A DNA stretch of 64,000 nt from Mycobacterium sp. 3519A. GTDB taxonomy: Bacteria > Actinomycetota > Actinomycetes > Mycobacteriales > Mycobacteriaceae. The position numbers and the translations under genes are program-made. Below are positions 55,503-64,000 of this stretch, piece after piece. The stretch spans positions 2,696,734 to 2,760,733 of the forward strand of contig NZ_OESG01000014.1 of NCBI RefSeq assembly GCF_900240945.1, given 5' to 3'. How positions within the stretch are numbered: the first letter of the stretch is position 1; each line of letters opens with the position of its first letter. The notes below the pieces were generated by a model. It did not search any database. It saw only the letters and a list, made by a program, of their open reading frames with translations, and had not been told where the DNA came from.

Positions 55503-57173
55503 GTGCCCGACACCGGCATTCCCGCGGCCATCGCCGCACGCATGACGATGGCCGAGCAGTACGAGTGGCATCAGGCCTACCTGCGCCGGCATCGGGTGTC
55601 CCGGCGGAACTTCTTGCGTGGATCGGCGGCCGTCGCGGCGGTCGCCGCACTCGGCGGGTCGCCGTTCGGTCGTCGCGCGTATGCGCAGGACGCACCGCTG
55701 ACCGTGGCGAACCGCCGGGTGGGCTATGGCCCCGACGCGGCCAGCCAACTGCGGATGTCGGCTCAATTGCCCCGAAACCCCGGCAACGCCAAGGTGTTTC
55801 TCGATCACGGCCCGACCCCGGGACTCGGCGCGACGGTGCAGGCCGAGGTGCGCAACCTGGTCACGCAGATCCCCGACAGCCGCGGGGGCGTCCTGGCCGC
55901 CGAGCAGTTCTACGTGCACGCGCCGGTCGACGGCCTAGCCGGCCGGGTGCCGCTGTACTACCAGTGGCGTACCGACGACGGGTTCGTCAGCGACGTTCTC
56001 TCCGTCGCAACCGCGATGCCCAACGCCCGAAATGCGTTGGCTCCGTTCCGGTTCACGATGATGGGTGATCAGGGCACCGATGACACCCCCGTGCTTCCGC
56101 AGGGTCTTGCTCGCGGCGACTACGACGACATGTACTACAAACCGGACAACGATCCGACCGTTGCGCACGCCACGAATGTGCTGAACCAGATCGTCGCGGA
56201 CCGGCCCGACTTTCACGTGCTGGCAGGCGATATCGCCTACGCGGACCCCTCCGGTGAGGGAAGGAAGCCGACGTTCGTGGCGTCGGGTGGCAAGGCGCCC
56301 AACGGCTTCGACAAGTTCAACCCGTTCGTCTGGGACGTGTACTTCGGATCCATCGAGGCGACCGCGGCGACGACGCCCTGGATGTTCGCCACCGGCAACC
56401 ACGACATGGAAGCCGCCTACCCGGGGCACGGCTACGGCGGCCATCTCGCACGCCTGGACTTTCCCGGCAACGGACCCGCGCACTGCCCGTCGGTGTACTC
56501 CTTCGTCTATGGCAACGTCGCCGTGCTCTCGCTGGACGCCAACGACGTCAGCTACGAGATCACCGCGAACACCGGCTACTCGGGCGGGGCCCAAAACCGT
56601 TGGGTGGACCAGACATTGGCCAAGCACCGGGCCAACCCGAACATCGACTTCATCGTGTGCTTCTTCCACCATTGCGCATACTCGACCACCGGGACCCACG
56701 CCAGCGACGGGGGAGTCCGCGCTGCCTGGTGTCACCTGTTCGATCGCTATCAGGTCGACTTGGTCCTGCAGGGTCACAACCACGTCTACGAACGGTCGGA
56801 CCCCATCCGGGCGGGCAAGCCGACCTCGGTCGCAGGCGACAACGCGACCGTCTACCCCGAAACCGACGGCACGGTGTACTACACCGTCGGGTCTGGCGGG
56901 CGGCCACGGTATCCCTTCCAGCCGGGTGAGGAGGACAGCTACCGCGGGCACGAACTACCCGACACCGCCGTACCCAACAGCTACGTCTGGACACCCGACG
57001 GCAAGAAGCAACACGAATCCGTCGACTGGTCGAGGGTGCGGTTCGCCAACTACGCCTATATCCGCGTCGACGTCCGCCCAGGCGCGCTGATGAGTGAGAT
57101 GGACGTTGTCGCCGTCGACGAATACGGCAGGGAATTCGACAAAGTCACGTTCCGCCGCCAAGTCCGCACCTGA
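55503..57173 (+). CDS. Tat-exported metallophosphoesterase, purple acid phosphatase-like
   Basis: The 556-residue protein has a twin-arginine signal SRRNFLRGSAAVAAVAALGG (near residues 36-56 from this start) and a calcineurin-type phosphatase domain with GDQG, VLAGDIAYADPSGEG, the GNHDMEAAYPG motif, FFHHCAYSTTG and LQGHNHVYERSDP, which supply the two-metal site. It should act outside the membrane on phosphate esters. The GTG at 55503 is preferred by similarity of the N-terminus to homologues; starts at 55413 or ATG 55542 are possible. It faces kgd, stop to stop, 17 bp apart. Confidence 0.83.
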   Translation: MPDTGIPAAIAARMTMAEQYEWHQAYLRRHRVSRRNFLRGSAAVAAVAALGGSPFGRRAYAQDAPLTVANRRVGYGPDAASQLRMSAQLPRNPGNAKVFLDHGPTPGLGATVQAEVRNLVTQIPDSRGGVLAAEQFYVHAPVDGLAGRVPLYYQWRTDDGFVSDVLSVATAMPNARNALAPFRFTMMGDQGTDDTPVLPQGLARGDYDDMYYKPDNDPTVAHATNVLNQIVADRPDFHVLAGDIAYADPSGEGRKPTFVASGGKAPNGFDKFNPFVWDVYFGSIEATAATTPWMFATGNHDMEAAYPGHGYGGHLARLDFPGNGPAHCPSVYSFVYGNVAVLSLDANDVSYEITANTGYSGGAQNRWVDQTLAKHRANPNIDFIVCFFHHCAYSTTGTHASDGGVRAAWCHLFDRYQVDLVLQGHNHVYERSDPIRAGKPTSVAGDNATVYPETDGTVYYTVGSGGRPRYPFQPGEEDSYRGHELPDTAVPNSYVWTPDGKKQHESVDWSRVRFANYAYIRVDVRPGALMSEMDVVAVDEYGREFDKVTFRRQVRT

Positions 57174-57190
57174 CTCGCGAACACGAGCTA

Positions 57191-60100
57191 TCAGGCGAAC
57201 GCCTCGTCGATTATCTCCTGCTGCTCGACCGCGTGCACCTTCGACGAACCTGACGACGGCGCCGACATCGCCCGACGCGAAATCCGTTTGATGCCCGACA
57301 ACCGGTCCGAGCACACCTCGGGAAGCGTCAGCCCGAACGTCGGCCACGCACCCTGGTTCGCAGGCTCCTCCTGCACCCAGAAGTACTGCTCGACGTTCGG
57401 ATACCGATCCAGCGTCTCCTTCAGCCGCCGCCGCGGCAGCGGGGCCAACTGCTCGATGCGGACGATCGCCACGTCGTCGCGGTTGTCCTTGGCCTTGCGG
57501 GCCACCAACTCGTAGTAGAGCTTGCCGCTGGTCAGCAGCAGACGCTTGACCGCGTCGCGGTCGCCGGTGCCCTCCTCGTACGTCGGCTCCTCGAGCACCG
57601 AGCGGAACTTGCCCTCGGTGAACTCCTTGAGGTCGCTGACCGCAGCCTTGTTGCGCAGCATGGACTTTGGCGTCGCCACGATCAGTGGCCGGTGAATACC
57701 GTCCAAGCCGTGCCTGCGCAACAGGTGGAAGTAGTTCGCCGGTGTCGACGGCATCGCGATGGTCATCGAGCCCTCGGCCCACAGCAGCAGGAACCGCTCG
57801 ATGCGGGCCGACGTGTGGTCCGGACCCTGGCCCTCATGTCCGTGCGGCAGCAGCAGCACCACATCGGAGAGCTGACCCCACTTGGCCTCACCGGAGCTGA
57901 TGAACTCGTCGATGATCGACTGCGCCCCGTTGACGAAGTCGCCGAACTGCGCCTCCCACAACACAAGTGCGTCGGGGTTGCCCACCGAGTACCCGTATTC
58001 GAAGCCCACCGCCGCGTACTCCGAGAGCGCGGAGTCGTACACCATGAACTTGCCGCCAGTGGGCGTGCCGTCGGTGTTGGTGGTCAGCAACTGCAGCGGC
58101 GTGAACTCCCGCCCGGTCTTACGGTCGATGATCACCGAATGCCGTTGGGTGAACGTGCCGCGCCGGGTGTCCTGGCCCGACAGCCGAATTGTCTTGCCCT
58201 CGGCCAGGAATGAGCCCAGCGCCAGCAACTCGGCGAACGCCCAGTCGACCTTGCCCTCGTAGGCCATCTCGCGACGCTTCTCGAGCACCGGTTTGACGCG
58301 CGGATGCACGTTGAAGTCGTCCGGGTACGCCAGATGAGCGTCACCGATGCGGGCCAGCAGCGACTTGTCCACCGCGGTCTTCATTCCCGCGGGCACCATC
58401 TGGTCGGACTCGACGGAAGAACTCGGCGCGATCGGATGCTTCTCGAGGTCGCGGACCTCGTTGAAGACCCTCTCCAGTTGGCCCTGGTAGTCGCGCAGCG
58501 CGTCCTCGGCTTCCTTCATCGAGATGTCGCCGCGGCCGATCAGTGCTTCGGTGTACGTCTTACGCGATCCGCGCTTCGTGTCGATCACGTCGTACATGTA
58601 GGGCTGCGTCATCGACGGGTCGTCGCCCTCGTTGTGACCGCGACGGCGGTAGCACAACATGTCGATGACGACGTCCTTCTTGAACTTCTGCCGGAAGTCC
58701 ACCGCCAGCCGGGCCACCCAGACGCACGCCTCCGGGTCGTCGCCGTTGACGTGGAAGATCGGCGCGCCAATCATTTTCGCGACGTCGGTGCAGTACTCCG
58801 ACGACCGCGAGTCGTTCGGCGACGTGGTGAACCCGATCTGGTTGTTGACGATGATGTGGATCGTGCCGCCGGTGCGGTACCCGCGCAGCAGCGCCAGGTT
58901 CAGCGTCTCGGCGACCACACCCTGGCCGGCGAACGCCGCGTCGCCGTGCAGCATCATCGGCACGACCGAGAACTTCTCGGAAGCGTCGGCCTCCTCGCCG
59001 ACGTCCAGCAGGTCCTGCTTGGCGCGAACCAGGCCTTCCAGCACGGGGTCGACGGCCTCCAGGTGCGACGGGTTGGCCACCAGCGACACCTGAATGTCGT
59101 TGTCGCCGAACATCTGGATGTAGTTGCCTGTGGCGCCCAAGTGGTACTTGACGTCGCCGGAACCGTGCGCCTGCGACGGGTTCAGGTTGCCCTCGAACTC
59201 GCTGAAGATCTGCGAGTAGGGCTTGCCGACGATGTTGGCCAGCACGTTGAGCCGGCCCCGGTGCGGCATGCCGATCACGACCTCGTCGAGCGCATGCTCG
59301 GCGGCCTGGTCGATGGCCGCATCCATCATCGGGATGACGGTTTCCGCGCCTTCCAGCGAGAACCGTTTTTGCCCAACGTATTTGGTCTGCAGGAAGGTCT
59401 CGAAGGCCTCGGCGGCATTCAGCTTGCTCAGGATGTACTTCTGCTGCGCGACGGTCGGCTTGTCGTGTTTGACCTCGATGCGCTCCTGCAGCCACTTCTG
59501 TTGCTCGGGCTCCAAGATGTGCGTGTACTCGACGCCGACGTGGCGGCAGTACGCATCGCGCAACAGGCCAAGCACGTCGCGCAGCTTCTTGTAGTCCTTG
59601 CCCGCGAAGCCGTCGACCTTGAACTCGCGATCGAGGTCCCACAGCGTCAGGCCGTGGGTGGCGACGTCGAGGTCGGGGTGGCTGCGGAACCTGCTCTTGT
59701 CCAGGCGCAGCGGGTCGATGTCGGCCATCAGGTGGCCGCGGTTGCGGTACGCCGCGATCAGTTCGATGACGCGCGCGTTCTTGTCGGCGATCGAGTCCGG
59801 GTTGTCCGTGCGCCACCGCACCGGCTCGTACGGGATGCCGAGCTCGCGGAAGATCTCGTCGAAGAAGTCGTCGGACAGCAGCAGTTCGTGGATGGTGCGC
59901 AGGAAGTCGCCCGACTCCGCACCCTGGATGATGCGGTGGTCGTAGGTCGACGTGAACGTGACCAGCTTGCCGACAGCGAGTTCGGCGATGCGTTCCTCGC
60001 TGGCGCCCTGGAATTCCGCGGGGTACTCCATCGCGCCGACGCCGATGATGGCACCCTGGCCGCGCATCAACCGCGGCACCGAGTGCACCGTGCCGATGGT

Positions 60101-60913
60101 GCCAGGGTTGGTCAGCGAGATCGTCACGCCGGAGAAGTCCTCGGCGGTCAGCTTGCCGTCGCGGGCACGCCGGACAATGTCCTCGTAGCCGGCAATGAAC
60201 TGGCCGAATTGCATCGTCTCGCAGCCCTTTATGGCAGCGACGACGAGTTGCCGGTTGCCGTCCTTGCCCTGCAGGTCGATCGCGAGGCCGAGGTTGACGT
60301 GCTCGGGCGTTACCGCATTCGGTTTGCCGTCCACCTCGGCGAAGTGGCGGTTCATGTTCGGGAACTTCTTGACCGCCTGCACCAGCGCGTAACCGATCAG
60401 GTGGGTGAACGAGATCTTGCCGCCGCGGGTGCGCTTGAGGTGGTTGTTGATGACGATCCGGTTGTCGATCATCAGCTTGGCCGGGATGGCCCGCACGCTG
60501 GTGGCGGTCGGCACCTCGAGCGACGCCGACATGTTCTTCACTACCGCGGCGGCGGCGCCGCGCAGCACCTGCGTCTCCTCGCCTTCGGCGGGCGCAGGGG
60601 CGGGGGCCTTCGGTTTCGCCGCGGGCTTCGCGGGCTCCGGTGCCTTGGCGGGCGCGGCGGCCACGCCATTGCTGGTGTCTGCTTTGGGCGGAGGCGCGGG
60701 GGCGGGCTCCGGCGGCGCGACCGGTGCGGCGGCGGACACCTGGGCCGGTTGGCCGTTCCCGGTCGGCGGTTTCGGTTCGGTAGTTGGCTCGGGCGAGTAG
60801 TCGACTAGAAATTCATGCCAACTCGGGTCTACCGACGAGGGATCCTCGCGAAACTTGCGATACATCTCCTCGACCAACCACTCGTTCTGTCCGAATGGTG
60901 ATGGTGAGCTCAC
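57191..60913 (-). CDS. kgd: Multifunctional 2-oxoglutarate metabolism enzyme (alpha-ketoglutarate decarboxylase / dehydrogenase E1-E2)
   Basis: The 1240-residue protein starts with [20 protein letters not shown], a Pro/Ala linker, an E2-like acyltransferase domain with HxxxD ([16 protein letters not shown], His near residue 323), and a ThDP-dependent E1 domain ([60 protein letters not shown]). It joins 2-oxoglutarate decarboxylation to succinyl-CoA formation in the TCA cycle and is inhibited by GarA in mycobacteria. I chose GTG 60911-60913 from similarity to the M. tuberculosis start; an ATG at 60967 adds 18 residues. Confidence 0.95.
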   Translation of the reverse strand: MSSPSPFGQNEWLVEEMYRKFREDPSSVDPSWHEFLVDYSPEPTTEPKPPTGNGQPAQVSAAAPVAPPEPAPAPPPKADTSNGVAAAPAKAPEPAKPAAKPKAPAPAPAEGEETQVLRGAAAAVVKNMSASLEVPTATSVRAIPAKLMIDNRIVINNHLKRTRGGKISFTHLIGYALVQAVKKFPNMNRHFAEVDGKPNAVTPEHVNLGLAIDLQGKDGNRQLVVAAIKGCETMQFGQFIAGYEDIVRRARDGKLTAEDFSGVTISLTNPGTIGTVHSVPRLMRGQGAIIGVGAMEYPAEFQGASEERIAELAVGKLVTFTSTYDHRIIQGAESGDFLRTIHELLLSDDFFDEIFRELGIPYEPVRWRTDNPDSIADKNARVIELIAAYRNRGHLMADIDPLRLDKSRFRSHPDLDVATHGLTLWDLDREFKVDGFAGKDYKKLRDVLGLLRDAYCRHVGVEYTHILEPEQQKWLQERIEVKHDKPTVAQQKYILSKLNAAEAFETFLQTKYVGQKRFSLEGAETVIPMMDAAIDQAAEHALDEVVIGMPHRGRLNVLANIVGKPYSQIFSEFEGNLNPSQAHGSGDVKYHLGATGNYIQMFGDNDIQVSLVANPSHLEAVDPVLEGLVRAKQDLLDVGEEADASEKFSVVPMMLHGDAAFAGQGVVAETLNLALLRGYRTGGTIHIIVNNQIGFTTSPNDSRSSEYCTDVAKMIGAPIFHVNGDDPEACVWVARLAVDFRQKFKKDVVIDMLCYRRRGHNEGDDPSMTQPYMYDVIDTKRGSRKTYTEALIGRGDISMKEAEDALRDYQGQLERVFNEVRDLEKHPIAPSSSVESDQMVPAGMKTAVDKSLLARIGDAHLAYPDDFNVHPRVKPVLEKRREMAYEGKVDWAFAELLALGSFLAEGKTIRLSGQDTRRGTFTQRHSVIIDRKTGREFTPLQLLTTNTDGTPTGGKFMVYDSALSEYAAVGFEYGYSVGNPDALVLWEAQFGDFVNGAQSIIDEFISSGEAKWGQLSDVVLLLPHGHEGQGPDHTSARIERFLLLWAEGSMTIAMPSTPANYFHLLRRHGLDGIHRPLIVATPKSMLRNKAAVSDLKEFTEGKFRSVLEEPTYEEGTGDRDAVKRLLLTSGKLYYELVARKAKDNRDDVAIVRIEQLAPLPRRRLKETLDRYPNVEQYFWVQEEPANQGAWPTFGLTLPEVCSDRLSGIKRISRRAMSAPSSGSSKVHAVEQQEIIDEAFA

Positions 60914-61071
60914 GGCAGCTACTCGCCTCGATTCCTTCGCCTCAGGCAAGCGGTTCACGCTCGCCACCGATATTCGCGCGGTCGACGGGGATTACCCGTG
61001 TGACCGCCGCCTAAAGGCTAACGCTTCCCGATTATCCCCAGCAGGCCAAACCACCCGAACGGCAGTTCTCC

Positions 61072-61818
61072 TCATCGCTCGCTTGGGGCAGGCAACACAT
61101 GCAGCGACGACGGCCAGCGCGACGGCGCGTTGCCGAACGCCTTCCTGGCGTTGGCGATGATCTTCTTCGCCATCAGTCGGTTTCCCACTCCGCCGACCAC
61201 CGCGCCGATGCCGACCGGCAACAACTTGCCGAAGGCGATCGCGCCGCGCTTGAGGGTGTAGCGCTTGACGAAGTACCGCAGCAGTCGCGAATTGAGTTGG
61301 GACACCGCCGGTAGCGGCAACGTCGCCGCGCCGTCGGACAGCCAGGCGCCGCTGGTGCGGCCGGGACCGAGCAAGTCGGTGACCGCCTGTTTGCTCTCAT
61401 CGCCGACGAGCACGGCAAGCACCAACGCGCGGCGGCGTTCGCGATGCTCGGCCGGGATCCCGTACACCTCCGCAAGGGCGAGCACGTAGACGGCGGTGGC
61501 CTCGAGGAACACCACGGTCTCACCGGCCACCGCGGACAGCGCGGCGAGTGTGCCGATGCCGGGGAACGCGGCCGCAGAACCCACCGCTGCGCCGCTGGCC
61601 ATCACCGCGGCCGTGTAGTGCTTCTCGAGTTTGGTGGCCACCTCGGCGGGCGTCGCATCAGGGTTGTGCTGGCGCAGTCGGTCGACGTAGGCCTTGATGG
61701 CAGGCCCTTGCACCCGAGAGCCGCGCTCGATGATCTGAGAGAGCACCTTGGCCGCGGCGCCGGGATTCTCGTCGGGAACGGCCGGCAACTGGCTTTTGGC
61801 TTTCGACCGAGCGCTCAT
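61072..61818 (-). CDS. Conserved membrane-associated protein (Rv1249c-like)
   Basis: The 248-residue protein has an Ala/Gly-rich hydrophobic stretch (AAVMASGAAVGSAAAFPGIG; TLAALSAVAGETVVFLEATA; VYVLALAEVYGIP, about residues 70-125) and a second glycine-rich one (LLPVGIGAVVGGVGNRLMAK), with basic flanks. I recognise no catalytic motif. It follows the kgd start region by 158 bp on the same strand. The position and size fit Rv1249c. The function is unknown. Confidence 0.8.
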   Translation of the reverse strand: MSARSKAKSQLPAVPDENPGAAAKVLSQIIERGSRVQGPAIKAYVDRLRQHNPDATPAEVATKLEKHYTAAVMASGAAVGSAAAFPGIGTLAALSAVAGETVVFLEATAVYVLALAEVYGIPAEHRERRRALVLAVLVGDESKQAVTDLLGPGRTSGAWLSDGAATLPLPAVSQLNSRLLRYFVKRYTLKRGAIAFGKLLPVGIGAVVGGVGNRLMAKKIIANARKAFGNAPSRWPSSLHVLPAPSER

Positions 61819-61968
61819 ATCGGCTCCCCCTTGCTCCGAAGCGGCTGCTTTCAGGCTAACGGTTGCTCAACGAATGGCAGCCACGGTGAGTGCCCTGGCA
61901 AGGAACCGTTGCGGTGACGCGATGAACCCCCGCCCCCGCGGCTGCGGGGCGGGGGCTCACCGAGGGAA

Positions 61969-62256
61969 CTAGACGCCCGGGTTGGTGCCGCGAGCGGTCG
62001 TGGTGCCCGTGCCGACCCGACGGTCGACGTCGTTGCGGCGCTTCAATCCGAGTAGGCCAAGCAGGCCGAGCAGCCCCGCGAGGCCCCACAGGCCGTTGTC
62101 GCCGCTGTCGTCGTCGGCGTCCTGGGCGGCAAGGGTGCTGGTCGACGTGACCGCGGGGCCGGTCTGCAGCGCCGGGGTCGGTGTGGCGTTCGCCACTGGC
62201 GCACCTGCCAGCGACACGGCGCCGACAGCGATGAGCGTTGCTAATAGGTTTCGCAT
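61969..62256 (-). CDS. Small secreted WGxxGxxG family protein
   Basis: The 95-residue protein has a signal peptide (LLATLIAVGAVSLAGAPVAN, cleavage near ANA), a short Thr/Ala/Asp-rich middle, and the motif WGLAGLLGLLGLLGLKRR near residues 57-74, the WGxxGxxG membrane-sorting pattern. Unlike most such proteins it goes on for about 20 residues after the basic patch. The ATG has an excellent AAGGAGA site. The motif suggests attachment to the envelope. The function is unknown. Confidence 0.78.
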   Translation of the reverse strand: MRNLLATLIAVGAVSLAGAPVANATPTPALQTGPAVTSTSTLAAQDADDDSGDNGLWGLAGLLGLLGLLGLKRRNDVDRRVGTGTTTARGTNPGV

Positions 62257-62479
62257 TCGATCTCCTTGATCTGGGGGCGCGAATGCCCCGAAGACGCGAG
62301 CCAACGGGCTGTAGCTCGCCTATCTGCGGCAAAGAGAAGGGTCCCCCCATGCCGGGCTCCGAAATACCCGACGACGATCCAGGTAAACTTCTTTGAACTG
62401 CTAACGACTCGGCTTCGCTGACGGCACCGGTCGGCCCTCACGGGGAACAAATAATCGGGAAGCGGCGCTAACCACTTCC

Positions 62480-63742
62480 GTGGCAACATCGAGCGACGTG
62501 AACGTGACCAGCACAGAGTCGCCTCCGAGCCGCATCCGGATGATCGCGGTGCTCGGCGCGTTGGTCGCGCTTGGTCCGTTGACCATCGACATGTATTTGC
62601 CCGCGCTGCCGAAGATTGCCGATGACCTGTCGGTGTCCGAGTCGGTCGCGCAGCTCACGTTGACCGGGCCGCTCGCGGGTTTGGCGCTCGGCCAGCTCAT
62701 CGTCGGTCCGCTGTCGGACTCACTCGGCCGTCGCAAGCCGATGATGGCGGGCATCGTGCTGCACATGCTCGCGTCGTTGCTGTGTCTGTTCGCGCCGGAC
62801 GTCGTCCTCCTCGGCGTGGCGCGGGGACTGCAGGGTGTCGGTGCCGCCGCGGCCATGGTGGTGGCCATCGCGGTGGTCGGCGACCTGTACGCCGATTCGG
62901 TCGCGGCGACGGTGATGTCGCGGCTGATGCTGGTGCTCGGCGTCGCCCCGGTGATCGCGCCGTCGTTGGGCGCTGCGGTGCTGTTGACGGCGTCATGGCA
63001 CTGGGTCTTCGCGGTGCTGGTCGTGCTTGCGGGCGGCCTGCTGCTGCTGGCGGCGCTGTCGCTGCCGGAAACGCTGCCGGTCTCGCACCGGCGCCCGCTG
63101 AAGGTCCGCGGCATCGCGGCGACGTACGTCGAACTGCTGCGCGACGCCCGGTTCATCATCCTGGTGTTGGTCGCCGCGCTCGGGATGTCCGGACTGTTCG
63201 CCTACATCGCGGGCGCACCGTTCGTGCTGCAGACCCATTACGGCCTCGACCAGCAGGCGTTCGCGTTGGTGTTCGGCGCGGGCGCGGTCGCGCTGATCGG
63301 CGCGACGCAGTTCAACGTTGTGCTGCTGCGGCGGTTCGCGCCGCAGACCATCGCGTTGTGGGCCCTGACCGCGGCGGTGGTGGCCGGCGTGGTCCTCGTC
63401 GGGCTCTCCTACGGACACATCGGCGGCCTTGTCGGTTTCGTGGTGCCGGTGTGGGCGGTGCTGGCCGCGATGGGCCTGGTGCTCCCGAACGCGCCCGCGG
63501 TGGCGTTGTCGCGACACCCGGATGCGGCGGGCACCGCGGCGGCCTTGCTTGGTGCGGCCCAGTTCGGTGTCGGCGCCGCGGTGGCGCCCTTGGTGGGCGT
63601 GCTCGGCAACAACGAGATCGCGTTAGCCTTGGTGATGACGGCCGGCATGGTGATCGCATTGCTGGCCCTAGTGGCGGTCGGCGTGCCGGCCACCGAAGCC
63701 AAGGACGACGTCAGCGGCGACGCCGTCGCCGAAGCAGCCTGA
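62480..63742 (+). CDS. MFS drug exporter, Bcr/CflA type
   Basis: The 420-residue permease has twelve membrane helices. The first reads AVLGALVALGPLTIDMYLPA, which with LPKIADDL is the Bcr/CflA hallmark, and motif A follows helix 2 as GPLSDSLGRRKPMMAGIVLH. Motif C-like glycines lie in helix 5 (LMLVLGVAPVIAPSLGAAVL), typical of 12-helix drug/proton antiporters. The GTG at 62480 starts MATSSDVNVT; later GTG codons are possible. It is monocistronic, with 166 bp before the next MFS gene. Candidate substrates are drugs such as bicyclomycin-like compounds; this is not proven. Confidence 0.85.
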   Translation: MATSSDVNVTSTESPPSRIRMIAVLGALVALGPLTIDMYLPALPKIADDLSVSESVAQLTLTGPLAGLALGQLIVGPLSDSLGRRKPMMAGIVLHMLASLLCLFAPDVVLLGVARGLQGVGAAAAMVVAIAVVGDLYADSVAATVMSRLMLVLGVAPVIAPSLGAAVLLTASWHWVFAVLVVLAGGLLLLAALSLPETLPVSHRRPLKVRGIAATYVELLRDARFIILVLVAALGMSGLFAYIAGAPFVLQTHYGLDQQAFALVFGAGAVALIGATQFNVVLLRRFAPQTIALWALTAAVVAGVVLVGLSYGHIGGLVGFVVPVWAVLAAMGLVLPNAPAVALSRHPDAAGTAAALLGAAQFGVGAAVAPLVGVLGNNEIALALVMTAGMVIALLALVAVGVPATEAKDDVSGDAVAEAA

Positions 63743-63908
63743 CCTCGTACTGGTCCACCCCGGGGTTGTCGGGGCATAACCCGGTACGTACCGTCGGCTG
63801 AATCGTTCTTTATCTGGTCGACCCGAGATGTACCCAACGCTGACTAACCGGCAAGACGACCGCGCTCGAGGGGGAGTGCGGTTACCAGCCGACGGCGGAG
63901 AAACCGCG
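63743..63908 (+). promoter_or_regulatory. Intergenic region between two MFS genes, with 12-bp palindrome
   Basis: CGGTACGTACCG at 63782-63793 is a perfect palindrome 116 bp before the next gene, a plausible operator for a TetR- or MarR-type regulator of the exporter. Upstream, ACCCCGGGG with a later TCGGGG near 63754-63776 can fold and may end transcription of the Bcr-like gene. Confidence 0.4.
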
Positions 63909-64000
63909 GTGGAGAATCCGTGGAACGCGTTGTGGGCCATGCTGGTCGGGTTCTTCATGATCCTGGTCGACGCGACCATCGTCGCGGTCGCCAACCCGTC
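63909..64000 (+). CDS. MFS transporter, DHA2-type (Rv1250-like), 5' end only
   Basis: Only about 30 residues are in the window: [20 protein letters not shown], then [10 protein letters not shown]. The LVDxTIVxVAxP motif in helix 1 is the hallmark of 14-helix DHA2 drug exporters and matches Rv1250, which lies at this place in M. tuberculosis. The GTG at 63909 follows GGCGGAG (63894-63900) by 8 nt; in-frame starts at 63828 (ATG) and 63876 (GTG) exist. The rest is beyond the window. Confidence 0.8.
   Translation, partial: MENPWNALWAMLVGFFMILVDATIVAVANP

Noticed and set aside
58304..60808. An 834-codon frame antisense to kgd
   Set aside because: kgd is unambiguous on the other strand; the antisense protein is low in structure signals and rich in Val/Arg/Asp shadows.

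Overview
The window is chromosomal DNA of a high-GC actinobacterium, almost certainly a fast-growing Mycobacterium (Mycolicibacterium). The evidence is gene content and order: from about 0.7 to 64 kb the backbone follows the M. tuberculosis segment Rv1205 to Rv1250 as I remember it (log, fadD6, folP2, gpgS, Rv1209, tagA, Rv1211, glgM, glgC, Rv1216c-Rv1219c efflux operon, Rv1220c, sigE-rseA-htrA-tatB, mrp, Rv1230c-Rv1232c, Rv1234, lpqY-sugABC, corA, mdh, lpqZ, Rv1245c, kgd, Rv1249c, Rv1250-like). No tRNA, rRNA, CRISPR array, intact insertion sequence or prophage was seen. Gene names are assigned from remembered families and synteny; no database search was run.

Layout. 1-0.65 kb: 5' end of a LuxR/LAL-type ATPase regulator. 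0.68-9.4 kb: LOG nucleosidase, fatty acyl-CoA synthetase, then a polysaccharide block (gpgS for methylglucose lipopolysaccharide; divergent glgM and glgC for alpha-glucan). 9.4-10.7 kb: an inserted DUF222/HNH (13E12-type) gene with its own leaderless promoter. 10.75-16.2 kb: a tightly coupled minus-strand operon, TetR (raaS-like), ABC ATPase, ABC permease, two tandem isoprenylcysteine-methyltransferase-like membrane proteins and an ECF sigma factor with a C-terminal extension. 16.3-21 kb: a GAP-family membrane protein, an O-methyltransferase and the envelope stress cluster sigE-rseA-htrA-tatB. 21-28 kb: mrp, a transglycosylase with a frame-shifted tail, DUF1003 and MgtE/CBS-like proteins, a CitE-like lyase and small membrane proteins. 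28.4-33.4 kb: lpqY-sugABC trehalose importer plus a coupled SUFU-domain gene. 33.4-37.7 kb: corA, mdh, malic enzyme and lpqZ.

Two insertions relative to M. tuberculosis stand out. At 37.7-41.05 kb there is an ABC transporter of the NitT/TauT type (fused double permease and an ATPase with an extra regulatory domain) without its own binding protein. It is preceded by a roughly 200-nt leader holding a good promoter, a 20-codon upstream ORF with a perfect Shine-Dalgarno, several hairpins, a second Cys-containing upstream frame and a hairpin abutting the ribosome-binding site. At 42.0-55.3 kb (to 57.2 kb if the divergent phosphatase is included) there is a catabolic island: aldehyde dehydrogenase, HapK-like protein, PYROXD2-like flavoprotein, APC permease and a 999-residue kinase/class III aminotransferase fusion in one operon; a GntR regulator; and a D-lactate/D-2-hydroxyglutarate dehydrogenase-like flavoprotein with a second aldehyde dehydrogenase in another. 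The motif TTGTTSAACAG occurs in the promoter regions of both operons, which suggests one GntR regulon. I infer use of an amino alcohol or hydroxylated amine by phosphorylation, phospho-lyase cleavage and aldehyde oxidation, next to the 2-oxoglutarate enzyme Kgd.

57.2-64 kb: kgd, Rv1249c-like protein, a small secreted WGxxGxxG protein, a Bcr/CflA-type exporter, and the start of a DHA2-type MFS exporter cut by the window edge.
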